Assembly (NCBI GenBank): GCA_023391155.1
Contig: JAEWBM010000026.1
Location: 1-16,936, forward strand
DNA length: 16,936 nt
Source: Acidobacteriota bacterium
GTDB taxonomy: Bacteria; Acidobacteriota; Blastocatellia; Pyrinomonadales; Pyrinomonadaceae
Reading direction: 5' to 3'
Positions 1 to 8,394 of this stretch are shown one piece after another. Made by a program: the position numbers and the translations under genes. The notes under the pieces are model-generated. The model saw only the letters and a list, made by a program, of their open reading frames with translations. It ran no database searches and had not been told where the DNA came from. Numbering within the stretch: position 1 is the stretch's first letter; each line of letters begins with the position of its first letter.

Positions 1-1625
1 GCGATCCGCAGGTCCTCGGCCCGCTTGGTCTCGGTCTGCAGCTTCTGCAGATACGCCTCCGCCTCTTGAGCTGATATGTCGAGGTTTTCTCTCGCCGCGT
101 CGATCACGGCCTGCTTGATCCCAAATCGCCGAGCGATCTCAATGCCCGATGAGGCTCCGGCGAGCCCGATGAGCAACCGATACGTCGGCTGCAGCGTCTT
201 TTCGTCGAATTCGACCGAGGCATTCACCACGCCCGGGTCGTTCGCCGCGTACACCTTCAGCCCGCGATAGTGCGTCGAGGCGATCACCTGTGCACCGCAC
301 TCGCGTCTGAAATGGTCCACTATTGCCACGCCCAGCGCTGAGCCCTCTTCCGGATCCGTGCCCGTCCCCGCTTCGTCCAGCAGCACCAGCGACGGCGCCC
401 GGCACTCGTCTATCATCCCCGCAATATTCGACATGTGCGACGAAAACGTCGAAAGATTTGCCGAAAGCGATTGATGGTCGCCGATATCCGCCAGCACCGA
501 CCGATAGAACGGCAGCCGCGCCGCACTAGCAGGCACCGGCAGTCCGGACAACGCCATCAGCGAAAGCAGCCCAGCGGTCTTTAGCACAACGGTCTTGCCG
601 CCCGCATTCGCACCGGAAATGATCATCACCGACCGGTCCGCCGTGAGTTCGAAGCTTACGGGAACCACCTCTCCGCCGGCGAGTTTGAGATTTTCTTCCA
701 ACAACGGGTGCCGTGCGTCAGCGAGTTTCAGGGTCCCCGAATCGGAAATATCCGGTACTATCGCTTTGAACGTGCGGGCAAACTCGACCTTTGCTCTAAT
801 GAAGTCCAGCTCGGCGACCGCATCTACCGCGGCCTCTATGGCGGGAAGCTGTTCCCGCAGAGCTTCTGTCAGCTCAAACAGGATCTTCGCGACCTCGCGC
901 TCCTCCTTGCCCTTCAGGTTTTGCAGCTCGTTGTTGGCCTCTATCGCCTCCAGCGGCTCGACAAATACGGTCGCTCCGCTCGATGAAAAACCGTGAGCCA
1001 CGCCGCCCACTTTGCCTCGAAAATCGGCCTTTACGGGAATGACAAAGCGGTCATTCCGCATCGTCACGAGATGGTCCTGAATGGCGTCGCCCGATGAACG
1101 CATCAACGCCTCCAGCGATTTCGTCAGCCGTGCACGGTGGCTGTTTATCTCGCGGCGAATCCTTGCAAGTTCGGGCGAGGCGCTGTCGTCTATCTCACCG
1201 CCCGGCAAGATGCGTTTATTGATCCGATCAAGCGCGGCCAACAGAGTGGGCGGGATATGCTCGACCAAGGCCCACAGCGTCGGGGCGGTCTCTTTTTCCG
1301 GCTGGATCGAGGAACGCGCAAACAATGCCTGATTGCAGACCCGCGCCAGTTCCAACAACAGCGTCGGCTCGAGCGTTGCGTTGCGTATCTTCAGAATCGC
1401 AACCGCATCACCCGGGTCTCCCACACCGCTGAATGACCACGACACTTGCTTTTCCTCGTTCAGAGCGATCGTCTCGGCCACGGCCGCCAGGTCCCGTTCC
1501 AGTTCGTGCCGATTTGTGTGCGGGCGCAGGTCGGCGAACCGCTGCTCGCCCATCGGCGTCTGTGCATTGCGGCTCACCAGCTCCAGCAGCCGGCCATATT
1601 CAAGCGTGTCGAGCGAAAAGCTCAT
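1..1625 (-). CDS. mutS2: MutS2 family ATPase, partial (C-terminal part outside the window)
   Basis: The reading frame starts at ATG 1625-1623 and stays open to the left edge, giving 541 codons; about 780-800 residues are usual for the family. The Walker A motif GANAGGKT is at residues 338-345 (591-614). The Walker B motif LVLLDEAGTGTDP is near residues 413-425. A core and clamp region precedes the ATPase, with no N-terminal mismatch-recognition domain, which separates MutS2 from MutS. In the family the missing C-terminal part usually carries an Smr nuclease domain; that cannot be checked here. MutS2 proteins act on recombination intermediates, and in Bacillus also on collided ribosomes. The start lies 3 nt after the DUF427 stop, with a GAGGTGA Shine-Dalgarno-like stretch inside the end of that gene, so the two are probably cotranscribed. 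Confidence 0.93.
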   Translation of the reverse strand, partial: MSFSLDTLEYGRLLELVSRNAQTPMGEQRFADLRPHTNRHELERDLAAVAETIALNEEKQVSWSFSGVGDPGDAVAILKIRNATLEPTLLLELARVCNQALFARSSIQPEKETAPTLWALVEHIPPTLLAALDRINKRILPGGEIDDSASPELARIRREINSHRARLTKSLEALMRSSGDAIQDHLVTMRNDRFVIPVKADFRGKVGGVAHGFSSSGATVFVEPLEAIEANNELQNLKGKEEREVAKILFELTEALREQLPAIEAAVDAVAELDFIRAKVEFARTFKAIVPDISDSGTLKLADARHPLLEENLKLAGGEVVPVSFELTADRSVMIISGANAGGKTVVLKTAGLLSLMALSGLPVPASAARLPFYRSVLADIGDHQSLSANLSTFSSHMSNIAGMIDECRAPSLVLLDEAGTGTDPEEGSALGVAIVDHFRRECGAQVIASTHYRGLKVYAANDPGVVNASVEFDEKTLQPTYRLLIGLAGASSGIEIARRFGIKQAVIDAARENLDISAQEAEAYLQKLQTETKRAEDLRI

Positions 1626-1628
1626 CGT

Positions 1629-1910
1629 TTATTCCGTCACCTCGACGCCCTTCCAAAATGCGATCCGCCCTTCGATGTTCTTCGCGTCAGGCTTTGCCTC
1701 CGGGTAATACCACGCGGCGTCGCCGTTGACGTCGCCGTCGACGACCACGTCGTAGTAGCTTGCAGTACCCTTCCAAGGGCACACCGTGTGCGTTTCGCTT
1801 GGCTGAAAATATTCCGTCCTGAGCGATTCAGCAGGGAAGTAATGGTTTCCCTCAACCACCTCCGTGTCGTCGCTTTCCGCCAGCACCGCTCCGTTCCAAA
1901 TTGCTTTCAT
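1629..1910 (-). CDS. DUF427 domain-containing protein
   Basis: A 93-residue protein made of essentially one DUF427 domain. Family hallmarks are visible: VCPWKGTASYYDV in the middle, AAWYYPEA after it, and GRIAFWKGVEV at the C-terminus. There is no signal peptide or membrane segment, so it is probably cytoplasmic. The biochemical function of DUF427 is not established. The ATG at 1910 follows an AAAGGGGAAC Shine-Dalgarno region. The gene is second in a minus-strand run, 15 nt after the DCC oxidoreductase gene and 3 nt before mutS2. Family assignment is firm; role is unknown. Confidence 0.88.
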   Translation of the reverse strand: MKAIWNGAVLAESDDTEVVEGNHYFPAESLRTEYFQPSETHTVCPWKGTASYYDVVVDGDVNGDAAWYYPEAKPDAKNIEGRIAFWKGVEVTE

Positions 1911-1925
1911 ATTGTTCCCCTTTTG

Positions 1926-2321
1926 CTATCCCAAAAATCTCGCTCTAATCTCCGGCGTCGGCATCATACACGCATCCTGACGCCCAAAGAGCTTATATCT
2001 GTATTTTGCAAACAGCCGATAGAAAGCGTTCCTTACCGGCCTCGGCACGGCGATGAACGCGTATGCCCATGACCAGGGCCCGTCCAGCTTGCGTGCGATC
2101 CTGAGTGCACCGGTCGAGTGCGTATACACCTTGCCGTCCTCAACGAGTATCAGGGAATCCGTGTTCGCGGTGTCGATGCCGTGTTCGGCGATCAATTCTT
2201 CGCCGATCTCGGACTGCAGCGGTGCAAATTTGAAATATCCCTTTCTGTCGCGCTCGATCACAAAATTGATCGATGCATTACAAAAATTGCAGACCCCGTC
2301 GAACAGAACGATCGCACTCAT
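1926..2321 (-). CDS. DCC family thiol-disulfide oxidoreductase-like protein (YuxK/DUF393 type)
   Basis: A 131-residue protein whose N-terminus LFDGVCNFCN holds the family-defining Asp8...Cys11-x-x-Cys14, the D-x-x-C-x-x-C motif that gives the DCC family its name. Later family features are FAPLQSEIG and a basic, aromatic C-terminal half with VPRPVRNAFYRLFAKYRY. The fold is thioredoxin-like by family knowledge; a redox role is predicted but substrates are unknown. It is first in the DCC-DUF427-mutS2 run and divergent from ada across 66 bp. No good Shine-Dalgarno precedes the ATG, only an A/T-rich leader. Confidence 0.88.
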   Translation of the reverse strand: MSAIVLFDGVCNFCNASINFVIERDRKGYFKFAPLQSEIGEELIAEHGIDTANTDSLILVEDGKVYTHSTGALRIARKLDGPWSWAYAFIAVPRPVRNAFYRLFAKYRYKLFGRQDACMMPTPEIRARFLG

Positions 2322-2387
2322 ATAAAAAAAATTCTACAGCAATATTCGGATAGATTTTAACCCCCGCCGCGGATAAACTCGTTAACC

Positions 2388-3428
2388 ATGGACAGCGAGG
2401 TCTATTGGCGAGCGGTAACGGCAAACGATGCGAGGTTCGACGGGGCGTTCTTTCTCGGCGTGCTTACGACCGGTATTTACTGCCGGCCGTCGTGCCGGGC
2501 ACGGACGCCGAAACGCGAGAATGTCCGGTTCTTCGAAAGCTGGAGCGAAGCCGAGAAAAGCGGGTTACGGGCCTGTATGCGGTGCAAACCAAAAGAAGAT
2601 GAACGCCGCGACCCTTTGGTAATAAAGGTATTAAAGGCTTGCGAACTGCTGGCATCGGACGAACCCTTCGACCTCGACAGCTTGTCGGAAGAGGTCGGGC
2701 TCAGCCGATACCACCTGCAGCGGAGTTTCAAAGAGATCATCGGAGTCACGCCGAAAAAATATGCGGAGGCAATAAGGATGGAAAAGTTTAGGGAGGCCGT
2801 CAGAAGCGGCAGCGATGTCACAACGGCGATGTACGATTCGGGTTTCGGTTCAAGTAGCCGGCTATATGAAAAGGCCGCTGCCGATCTGGGGATGACACCG
2901 GCCGCCTACAAAAAAGGCGGAAAGGGAACAACGATAAATTACACGATCACAGACTGCGAGCTTGGCCGGATCCTGGTCGCTCGCACGATCAAAGGGCTGT
3001 GCAACGTTGCCTTCGCCGACCGCGATGAAGATCTCGAAGCGAATCTCGCGAAAGAATTTCCCAATGCGGAGATAGTCCGCGACGCTACCGTGCTGAAAGA
3101 ATTTGTCGACGAGATATTGACCCACCTGGCGGGTCGCAAGAAGCGGCTCGACCTGCCCCTCGATATCCAGTCAACGGCGTTTCAGATGCAGGTATGGGAG
3201 CTGCTCCGAAAGATCCCGTACGGCGAGACGGTCAGTTATAGCCAGATCGCCGAGATGCTCGGTGACCGGAATAAGGTCCGGGCCGTGGCGCGGGCATGTG
3301 CGAGCAATCGTGTCGCCGTCGTCATTCCTTGCCATCGCGTTGTCGGAAAGGACGGCGGCCTCACGGGGTACCGCTGGGGCGTTGAACGCAAAGAGCAGCT
3401 TTTGAAAGCGGAAAAGGCAGGCAGGTAA
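2388..3428 (+). CDS. ada: Ada: bifunctional methylphosphotriester/O6-methylguanine-DNA methyltransferase and transcriptional activator
   Basis: A 346-residue protein with the full Ada architecture (E. coli Ada is 354). Residues 1-70 form the zinc domain with Cys32, Cys36, Cys63 and Cys66; Cys32, in TTGIYCRPSC, is the predicted acceptor for methyl groups from phosphotriesters. Residues about 75-175 are an AraC-type helix-turn-helix (LSRYHLQRSFKEIIGVTP; YDSGFGSSSRLYEKAAADLGM). Residues about 185-346 are the O6-alkylguanine transferase with acceptor Cys315 in IPCHRVVG and the downstream GYRWGVERK. Self-methylation of the N-terminal domain turns the protein into an activator in E. coli; the same control is inferred here. 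I found no convincing E. coli-like Ada box upstream. It is divergent from the DCC-mutS2 run and followed after 2 nt by a DUF1203 gene. Confidence 0.96.
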   Translation: MDSEVYWRAVTANDARFDGAFFLGVLTTGIYCRPSCRARTPKRENVRFFESWSEAEKSGLRACMRCKPKEDERRDPLVIKVLKACELLASDEPFDLDSLSEEVGLSRYHLQRSFKEIIGVTPKKYAEAIRMEKFREAVRSGSDVTTAMYDSGFGSSSRLYEKAAADLGMTPAAYKKGGKGTTINYTITDCELGRILVARTIKGLCNVAFADRDEDLEANLAKEFPNAEIVRDATVLKEFVDEILTHLAGRKKRLDLPLDIQSTAFQMQVWELLRKIPYGETVSYSQIAEMLGDRNKVRAVARACASNRVAVVIPCHRVVGKDGGLTGYRWGVERKEQLLKAEKAGR

Positions 3429-3430
3429 TT

Positions 3431-3901
3431 ATGGAATACAGTGTGATAGGGATCGATCCGGCTTTAACGACGACGGTCCGCGAGCGAATGATCTCGCCGC
3501 AATATCCGAGCCTTACGGCCGCCGTCAGCGTCGCCAATGGCTATGGCCCTTGCCGGAGCTGTCTCAGGGTCTTTGACCAGGGCAATGAGAACCGGATCTT
3601 CTTTACTTACAACGCGTTTGAGGGAATGTCAGATCTGCCCGATCCCGGCCCGGTCTTTATTCATGAACGCGATTGCCAGCGGTATGAGGGGAATGCTCTT
3701 CCGGCGGATCTGCTCGGCCTGCCGCTATTGTTGGAGGCATTTGGCGAGGGCAGCGAGATGATTAGCCGAACCCCGCTCGAGCCGGACACAGCCGATCAAC
3801 AGGTCACCCGGCTTCTGGAAATTCTCGGGGTAAGATACATCAACGTCCGCAACGCTGAAGCCGGCTGTTTCATTTGCCGCATCGAGACTACGGCATCATA
3901 G
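3431..3901 (+). CDS. DUF1203 domain-containing protein
   Basis: A 156-residue protein with the DUF1203 signature: GPCRSCLRVF (Cys41, Cys44), FFTYNAFEG, then GPVFIHERDCQRY (His78, Cys82). The Cys/His spacing could suit metal binding, but no function is known for the family. There is no signal peptide. It starts 2 nt after the ada stop, so it is very probably cotranscribed and may be induced with the alkylation response. That link is inference from position only. Confidence 0.85.
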   Translation: MEYSVIGIDPALTTTVRERMISPQYPSLTAAVSVANGYGPCRSCLRVFDQGNENRIFFTYNAFEGMSDLPDPGPVFIHERDCQRYEGNALPADLLGLPLLLEAFGEGSEMISRTPLEPDTADQQVTRLLEILGVRYINVRNAEAGCFICRIETTAS

Positions 3902-3935
3902 ATCTTCGATATCTCAATTCCTCCCACACGCCCTC

Positions 3936-3964
3936 TTTGCATTTTGAAACTTTTAATTTATCCT
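3936..3964 (+). promoter_or_regulatory. Candidate sigma70-type promoter for the amidohydrolase operon
   Basis: TTTGCA at 3936-3941 and TATCCT at 3959-3964 are separated by exactly 17 bp, giving a predicted start near 3971 and a leader of about 35 nt. It lies in the 103-bp AT-richer gap between the DUF1203 stop and the first amidohydrolase-like gene. The hexamers match the consensus only partly (4 of 6 each), and promoter rules in this phylum are less certain, so this is tentative. Confidence 0.35.
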
Positions 3965-4004
3965 CTCCGTAAACGTTCAGAAATTCACTCCTTCCTACAG
4001 AGAT

Positions 4005-5636
4005 ATGAAAATTAAATTTGGTTTGCTCGCCGCGCTTGCGGCCGGGATGTTCGGGGCTACCGGTGCATTCGCGCAGAGTTACGCGATAAGCAATGCACGT
4101 ATAGTCACTGTCAGCGGTGCTGCCATCGACCGGGGGACCGTCGTACTTCGCGATGGGCTGATCGAGGCCGTCGGGGCGAATGTCACGCCGCCGGCGGATG
4201 CAAAGGTTTACGACGCAAATGGGGCCACGGTCTACCCGGGTTTCTTTGACGCCGGCACCAACCTTGGGCTTGCCGCCCCCCAACGTCCGGCTCCCGGACA
4301 GGGCGGACAGCAGGGTCAGGCGGCACAAGGCCCCGGCGTTTCGAATTATCCCGATGGGTTAAGGCCTGAGGACCTGAGCGCCCTCGAACTTCGGGCGTCC
4401 GAATCTCAGTTCGAAAGTGCTCGCAACCAGGGGTTCACTACGGTACTTACCACGGGCCGTGACGGTATTTTCAACGGGCGTTCCGCCATCATTAACCTCG
4501 CAGGCGATTCGGTCGGGTCAATGATAGTCAAGTCGCCCGTGGCGCTGCACATCTCTTTTTCGACGATCCGCGGTCAGTACCCGGGCTCGCTTCTCGGCAT
4601 GATGTCGGCGACACGGCAAATGTTCTATGACGCCCGGCGTCACAAAGAACTCAAGAAAATGTACGAGGACAACCCTCGCGGCATGCGTCGGCCCGATGCG
4701 GACGTTTCTCTTGACGCGTTGATCCCCGCCCTCGACCGGCAAATACCGGTGATCTTTCACGCAAACCGCGAGATGGAGATCGTCCGTGCACTCGAGCTTG
4801 CCAAGGAATTTAACCTCCGCACCATAATCATGGGCGGACAGGAGGCCGGCAAGGTCGTCGATCGGCTAAAGTCGGCAGATGCCTCGGTGATCTTTTCGAT
4901 GAATTTACCGAAACGCACCACGGCTGCCTCGCCCGATGCAGATCCCGAATCGCTTGAGCTGCTGCGTTTTCGTGCCGACGCCCCTAAGACCGCAGGACAA
5001 CTTCGCTCGGCCGGCATCCCCATCGCATTCCACAGCGGAGGGCTGACCAATCTGACGGAGTTCTTCACTAACGCCGGCAAGGTGGTCGAGGCGGGGCTCC
5101 CGCGTGACGCCGCCATCCGGGGCCTGACGCTCGGGGCGGCGGAGATGTTCGGCATCGCCGACCGGACCGGTTCTATCGAGGCGGGCAAGATCGCCAATCT
5201 GGTGGTCGTGAGCGGCGACATATTTGACAGGGCCCGGCGCGTGACCCACGTCTTTGTCGACGGAAAGCCGTTCGAACCAAAGGCCCCGATCACCCCGTCG
5301 TCTCGCACCGGCACCGGAACGCCCGCGGCGATCGGGGGAACGTACTCGATCACCATCGACGTCCCCGGACAGCCGATGCCCGGAACTCTCGTCCTGACGC
5401 CTCAGGGCAACGTCCTGACCGGTTCGCTTCAGACCCAGCTCGGCACCTCGGAGGCTCGCGACGGGAAGGTTACCGGAAACGGATTCGAGTTCAGCAGCAC
5501 CGTGGTCATAGAGGGACAGCAAATGGTCATATTCGTCCGCGGTACGGTCACGGGCAACGACGTCTCCGGTACCGTGGAAACGCCCCAGGGTACGGTGCCG
5601 TTCAGCGGAAGCAAGGCCCCGCAAGGAGCATTTTAA
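4005..5636 (+). CDS. Secreted amidohydrolase-like protein lacking the metal ligands, with a C-terminal beta domain
   Basis: A 543-residue protein with a signal peptide (MKIKFGLLAALAAG..., likely cut after AFA, residue 23). Residues about 26-425 have the amidohydrolase layout: a composite beta-sandwich start, the strand that normally reads PGxIDxHxH, a barrel, and the closing GSIEAGKIANLVV...GD...VFVDGKP. The ligands are gone: the PGFFDAGTN segment has Gly84 and Asn86 where the HxH histidines belong, IMGGQ replaces QHG, and FHSGG replaces the SD aspartate. Only His252 of the later HAH pair remains. Residues 94-111 are Gln/Gly-rich. Residues about 440-543 form an extra beta-rich domain (GGTYSITIDVPG...GTLVLTPQGN). 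It is first of three coupled genes. It probably acts outside the cytoplasm as a binding or partner subunit rather than as a metallohydrolase (inference). Confidence 0.85.
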   Translation: MKIKFGLLAALAAGMFGATGAFAQSYAISNARIVTVSGAAIDRGTVVLRDGLIEAVGANVTPPADAKVYDANGATVYPGFFDAGTNLGLAAPQRPAPGQGGQQGQAAQGPGVSNYPDGLRPEDLSALELRASESQFESARNQGFTTVLTTGRDGIFNGRSAIINLAGDSVGSMIVKSPVALHISFSTIRGQYPGSLLGMMSATRQMFYDARRHKELKKMYEDNPRGMRRPDADVSLDALIPALDRQIPVIFHANREMEIVRALELAKEFNLRTIIMGGQEAGKVVDRLKSADASVIFSMNLPKRTTAASPDADPESLELLRFRADAPKTAGQLRSAGIPIAFHSGGLTNLTEFFTNAGKVVEAGLPRDAAIRGLTLGAAEMFGIADRTGSIEAGKIANLVVVSGDIFDRARRVTHVFVDGKPFEPKAPITPSSRTGTGTPAAIGGTYSITIDVPGQPMPGTLVLTPQGNVLTGSLQTQLGTSEARDGKVTGNGFEFSSTVVIEGQQMVIFVRGTVTGNDVSGTVETPQGTVPFSGSKAPQGAF

Positions 5637-5638
5637 CG

Positions 5639-7024
5639 ATGAGAAAAGCTTTAGTATCAACATTTATCGCCGTTCTTCTCGCTGCCGCCGTATCGGCGCA
5701 GTCGGCGGACGTCCTGATAAAGAACGCCACCGTCCTGACCGCCTCTCGCGGCACTTTGGAGAACACTGACATCCTCGTCCGCGGCGGAAAGATCGCCCGG
5801 ATCGGCCGCAACCTAAGCGGCGGCGCGGGTACGCAGGTTATCGACGCGACAGGTAAATACGTTACTCCGGGTATCATCGACGCACACTCGCACACGATGA
5901 TGGATGCCGTAAATGAGGGCTCGCTCTCTGTGACCTCGATGACCCGTATTCGGGACGTACTGGACCCTCGCGATGTCGCTATCTACCGCGGCCTCGCCGG
6001 CGGCGTGACCGCCGCACTATTACTGCACGGTTCGGCAAACGCGATCGGCGGCCAAAGCTCAACGGTCAAATTCAAGTACGGCCGCGATGCCGAGGACTTT
6101 TTGGTCGATGGAGCCCCGGCCGGCATCAAGTTCGCTATGGGTGAGAACCCGAAGCGGGCAAGCCAGGTCTTTACCGGCGGCCAGACGCCGCGTTATCCGC
6201 GAACACGAATGGGTGTTATCGAAACGATGCGCGACGCTTTTCTGCGGGCACGCGATTACAAACAAGCTTGGGATGACTACCGGGCCAAAAAGCGCCGTGT
6301 GCCGCCGCGGCGGGATATGGAGCTTGAACCGCTGGTCGAAATTATGGAGGGCAAACGTCTCGTCCATGCCCACGGGTATCGATCGGATGAGCACTTGAAT
6401 CTGCTGAGGCTTGGGGAAGAGTTCGGCTTTAGGATCGGCACACTTCAGCATGGCCTTGAGGCATACAAGATCGCTCCCGAGATCGCGAAGCACGGTGCCG
6501 GTGTTTCGATCTTCATCGATAGCTGGACCTACAAGCTCGAGGCCTATGACGCTATCCCGTACAATGCCTATATTTTGTGGAAGAACGGGGTCAACGTTTC
6601 GATCAACTCCGATTCGAATGAACGTATGCGGCGGCTGAATTTGGATGCCGCGAAGGTCATGAAATACGGCGGTGTACCCGAACAGGATGCTCTGCAGATG
6701 ATCACCCTCAACCCGGCCAAACAGCTAGGTATTGACGGGCGGACCGGGTCGGTCGATGTGAACAAAGATGCGGATCTTGTCATCTGGAGCGAACATCCAT
6801 TTAGCCCCTACTCACACGTGGAAAAGACGATGATCGAAGGCGAGGTATTTTTTGACCGGGCCCAGGACATCGCCCGCCGCAATGAGCTCGATGCAGAGCG
6901 TAAACGGCTTGAGGCGATGGACGTGAACAAGGCGCCGGGTTCGGGCGGAACACAGCCTCGTATACCCACCGAGCGGGTCCGCGGCGACCTGGACGACGCC
7001 GGCCGCGATGGAGGGCACCGATAA
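5639..7024 (+). CDS. Secreted metal-dependent amidohydrolase (imidazolonepropionase-like)
   Basis: A 461-residue protein with a signal peptide (MRKALVSTFIAVLLAAAVSA, then Q). It is the only member of the triad with a complete ligand set: His83 and His85 in PGIIDAHSH, Lys164 in IKFAMGENPKR as a possible bridging carboxylysine, His243/His245 in LVHAHGY, His271 in LQHG, and Asp325 in SINSDS. The C-terminal LGIDGRTGSVDVNKDADLVIW is the usual closing motif. The family cleaves amide, dipeptide or cyclic amide bonds; the substrate cannot be told from sequence. The start lies 2 nt after the previous stop with AAGGAG at 5623-5628. The stop overlaps the next ATG by one base. The tail after about residue 405 is charged and disordered-looking. 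Confidence 0.9.
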   Translation: MRKALVSTFIAVLLAAAVSAQSADVLIKNATVLTASRGTLENTDILVRGGKIARIGRNLSGGAGTQVIDATGKYVTPGIIDAHSHTMMDAVNEGSLSVTSMTRIRDVLDPRDVAIYRGLAGGVTAALLLHGSANAIGGQSSTVKFKYGRDAEDFLVDGAPAGIKFAMGENPKRASQVFTGGQTPRYPRTRMGVIETMRDAFLRARDYKQAWDDYRAKKRRVPPRRDMELEPLVEIMEGKRLVHAHGYRSDEHLNLLRLGEEFGFRIGTLQHGLEAYKIAPEIAKHGAGVSIFIDSWTYKLEAYDAIPYNAYILWKNGVNVSINSDSNERMRRLNLDAAKVMKYGGVPEQDALQMITLNPAKQLGIDGRTGSVDVNKDADLVIWSEHPFSPYSHVEKTMIEGEVFFDRAQDIARRNELDAERKRLEAMDVNKAPGSGGTQPRIPTERVRGDLDDAGRDGGHR

Positions 7025-8388
7025 TGAAAACGCGTACCCTTTTCAACAACATTATGTCGAAACGAGCATTATTTTTAATCGCGGCGATCGTGATCTCTAC
7101 TGCGGGAATTGCGGCCCAGAGTGATGGTTCGCAGCAGAATCAGGTCGGCCGCGCCGGCACCTTTGCGGTGGTCGGTGCGAGGATCGTTCCCGTGACCGGT
7201 CCGGTGATCGAAAGCGGCACCATCGTCATTCGCGACGGAAAGATCGCTTCGATCTCATCCGGAACTTCCGTACCCTCCGGTGCGGAACGCATTGACGGGA
7301 AAGGCCTTTCGGTTTATCCCGGAATGATCGACGCCTTTACGCGTATGGGGCTTGCCGAGATCCCGCAGGGGGCGAATGCGACGATGGATGTCAACGAAAC
7401 GGGTTCGATGAACGCCAATGCAAAGGCGATCACCGGCATTAATCCGCACTCGTCGCACATCAACGTTACGCGCGTCAACGGCATCAGCACGGTTCTGTCC
7501 GCACCCGGCGGCGGCATCATCGCGGGCCAGAGTGCCGTGATCAACCTCAACGGTGCTACACAGGCGGAAATGGCCGTTGTGCCGAACACAGGCCTTGTGA
7601 TCAATTTCCCCCGCATCGCGCTCTTCAGCGGATTCACGCCGGGCGTCGGGCCCAATATGGTGGATTTCAACACCGCCCAGAAACGCCGCGACGAACAGGT
7701 GGACGAGCTAAAGAAGATCTTCACCGATGCCGAAAATTACGCCCGGGCCAAGGACGCCTACGCCAAGGACAACCGGCTTCCGTATCCCACAACCGATATC
7801 AAGCTTGAGGCGATGGTGCCTTACATTCGCGGGGAGCGTCCCGTGCTTCTAACTGTTGAACGGGAGCGGGATATCCGGGCGGCCCTTAAATTTTTGTCTG
7901 ATATGAACCTCAAGGGCATCATCGTCGGGGGCCAGGACGCGCACCTCGTCGCCGACGACCTTAAGCGGCAGAATGTCCCCGTGATCTTCACGCACATTTA
8001 CAGCCTGCCCCCTCGGCCGGACGACGCCTACGACTACCTGTTTTCGGTGCCTGCCAAAATGCAGGAGGCGGGGATCAAGTTCGCTGTGTCCACAGGCGAT
8101 CAAGGCGGTGAGGCCCGCGACCTCCCGTACCATGCCGGGCTGGCGGGTGCATTTGGCCTTCCGCGGGAAGAGGCGTTAAAGGCCGTGACGATCTACCCCG
8201 CAGAGATCCTCGGGATCGCCGACCGGGCCGGATCGCTAGAGCCGGGTAAAATTGCCAACGTCGTTGTGACGGATGGTGATATTCTCGACCCGCGGACAAA
8301 CATAAAGCATATGTTCATCGGCGGACGGCTGATACCGTTGACCAGCCGCCACACGGAGCTGTTCGATAGCTTTAAGGATCGAAAGTAA
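7024..8388 (+). CDS. Secreted amidohydrolase-like protein lacking the metal ligands (second degenerate paralog)
   Basis: A 454-residue protein. The ATG at 7024 overlaps the preceding TAA (TAATG) and has GGAGGG eight bases upstream, so it is preferred over the internal ATG at 7054, which has no Shine-Dalgarno. The hydrophobic stretch after MSKRA and the IAA-Q site indicate secretion. The fold markers match the first gene of the triad: SVYPGMIDA, ISTVLSAPGGG, GQSAVINL, GIIVGGQDA and AGSLEPGKIANVVV. The HxH positions are Phe105 and Arg107, the HAH segment reads TVE (277-279), and QHG is replaced by GGQ. A metal site like that of the middle protein is therefore absent. The gene ends 6 nt from the convergent winged-helix gene. 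Partner or scaffold function is inference. Confidence 0.86.
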   Translation: MKTRTLFNNIMSKRALFLIAAIVISTAGIAAQSDGSQQNQVGRAGTFAVVGARIVPVTGPVIESGTIVIRDGKIASISSGTSVPSGAERIDGKGLSVYPGMIDAFTRMGLAEIPQGANATMDVNETGSMNANAKAITGINPHSSHINVTRVNGISTVLSAPGGGIIAGQSAVINLNGATQAEMAVVPNTGLVINFPRIALFSGFTPGVGPNMVDFNTAQKRRDEQVDELKKIFTDAENYARAKDAYAKDNRLPYPTTDIKLEAMVPYIRGERPVLLTVERERDIRAALKFLSDMNLKGIIVGGQDAHLVADDLKRQNVPVIFTHIYSLPPRPDDAYDYLFSVPAKMQEAGIKFAVSTGDQGGEARDLPYHAGLAGAFGLPREEALKAVTIYPAEILGIADRAGSLEPGKIANVVVTDGDILDPRTNIKHMFIGGRLIPLTSRHTELFDSFKDRK

Positions 8389-8394
8389 GAGAGG

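Noticed and set aside
1446..2072. Plus-strand open frame of 208 codons
   Set aside because: It runs across the ends of three minus-strand genes (mutS2, DUF427, DCC) and has no domain signal.
2322..2387. Ada-box operator in the ada-DCC gap
   Set aside because: No match resembling the E. coli Ada site and no well-spaced promoter hexamers could be supported.
4757..5663. Two minus-strand open frames opposite the first amidohydrolase-like gene
   Set aside because: Arg/Pro/Ser-rich composition, no motif, and fully antisense to a gene with clear family features.
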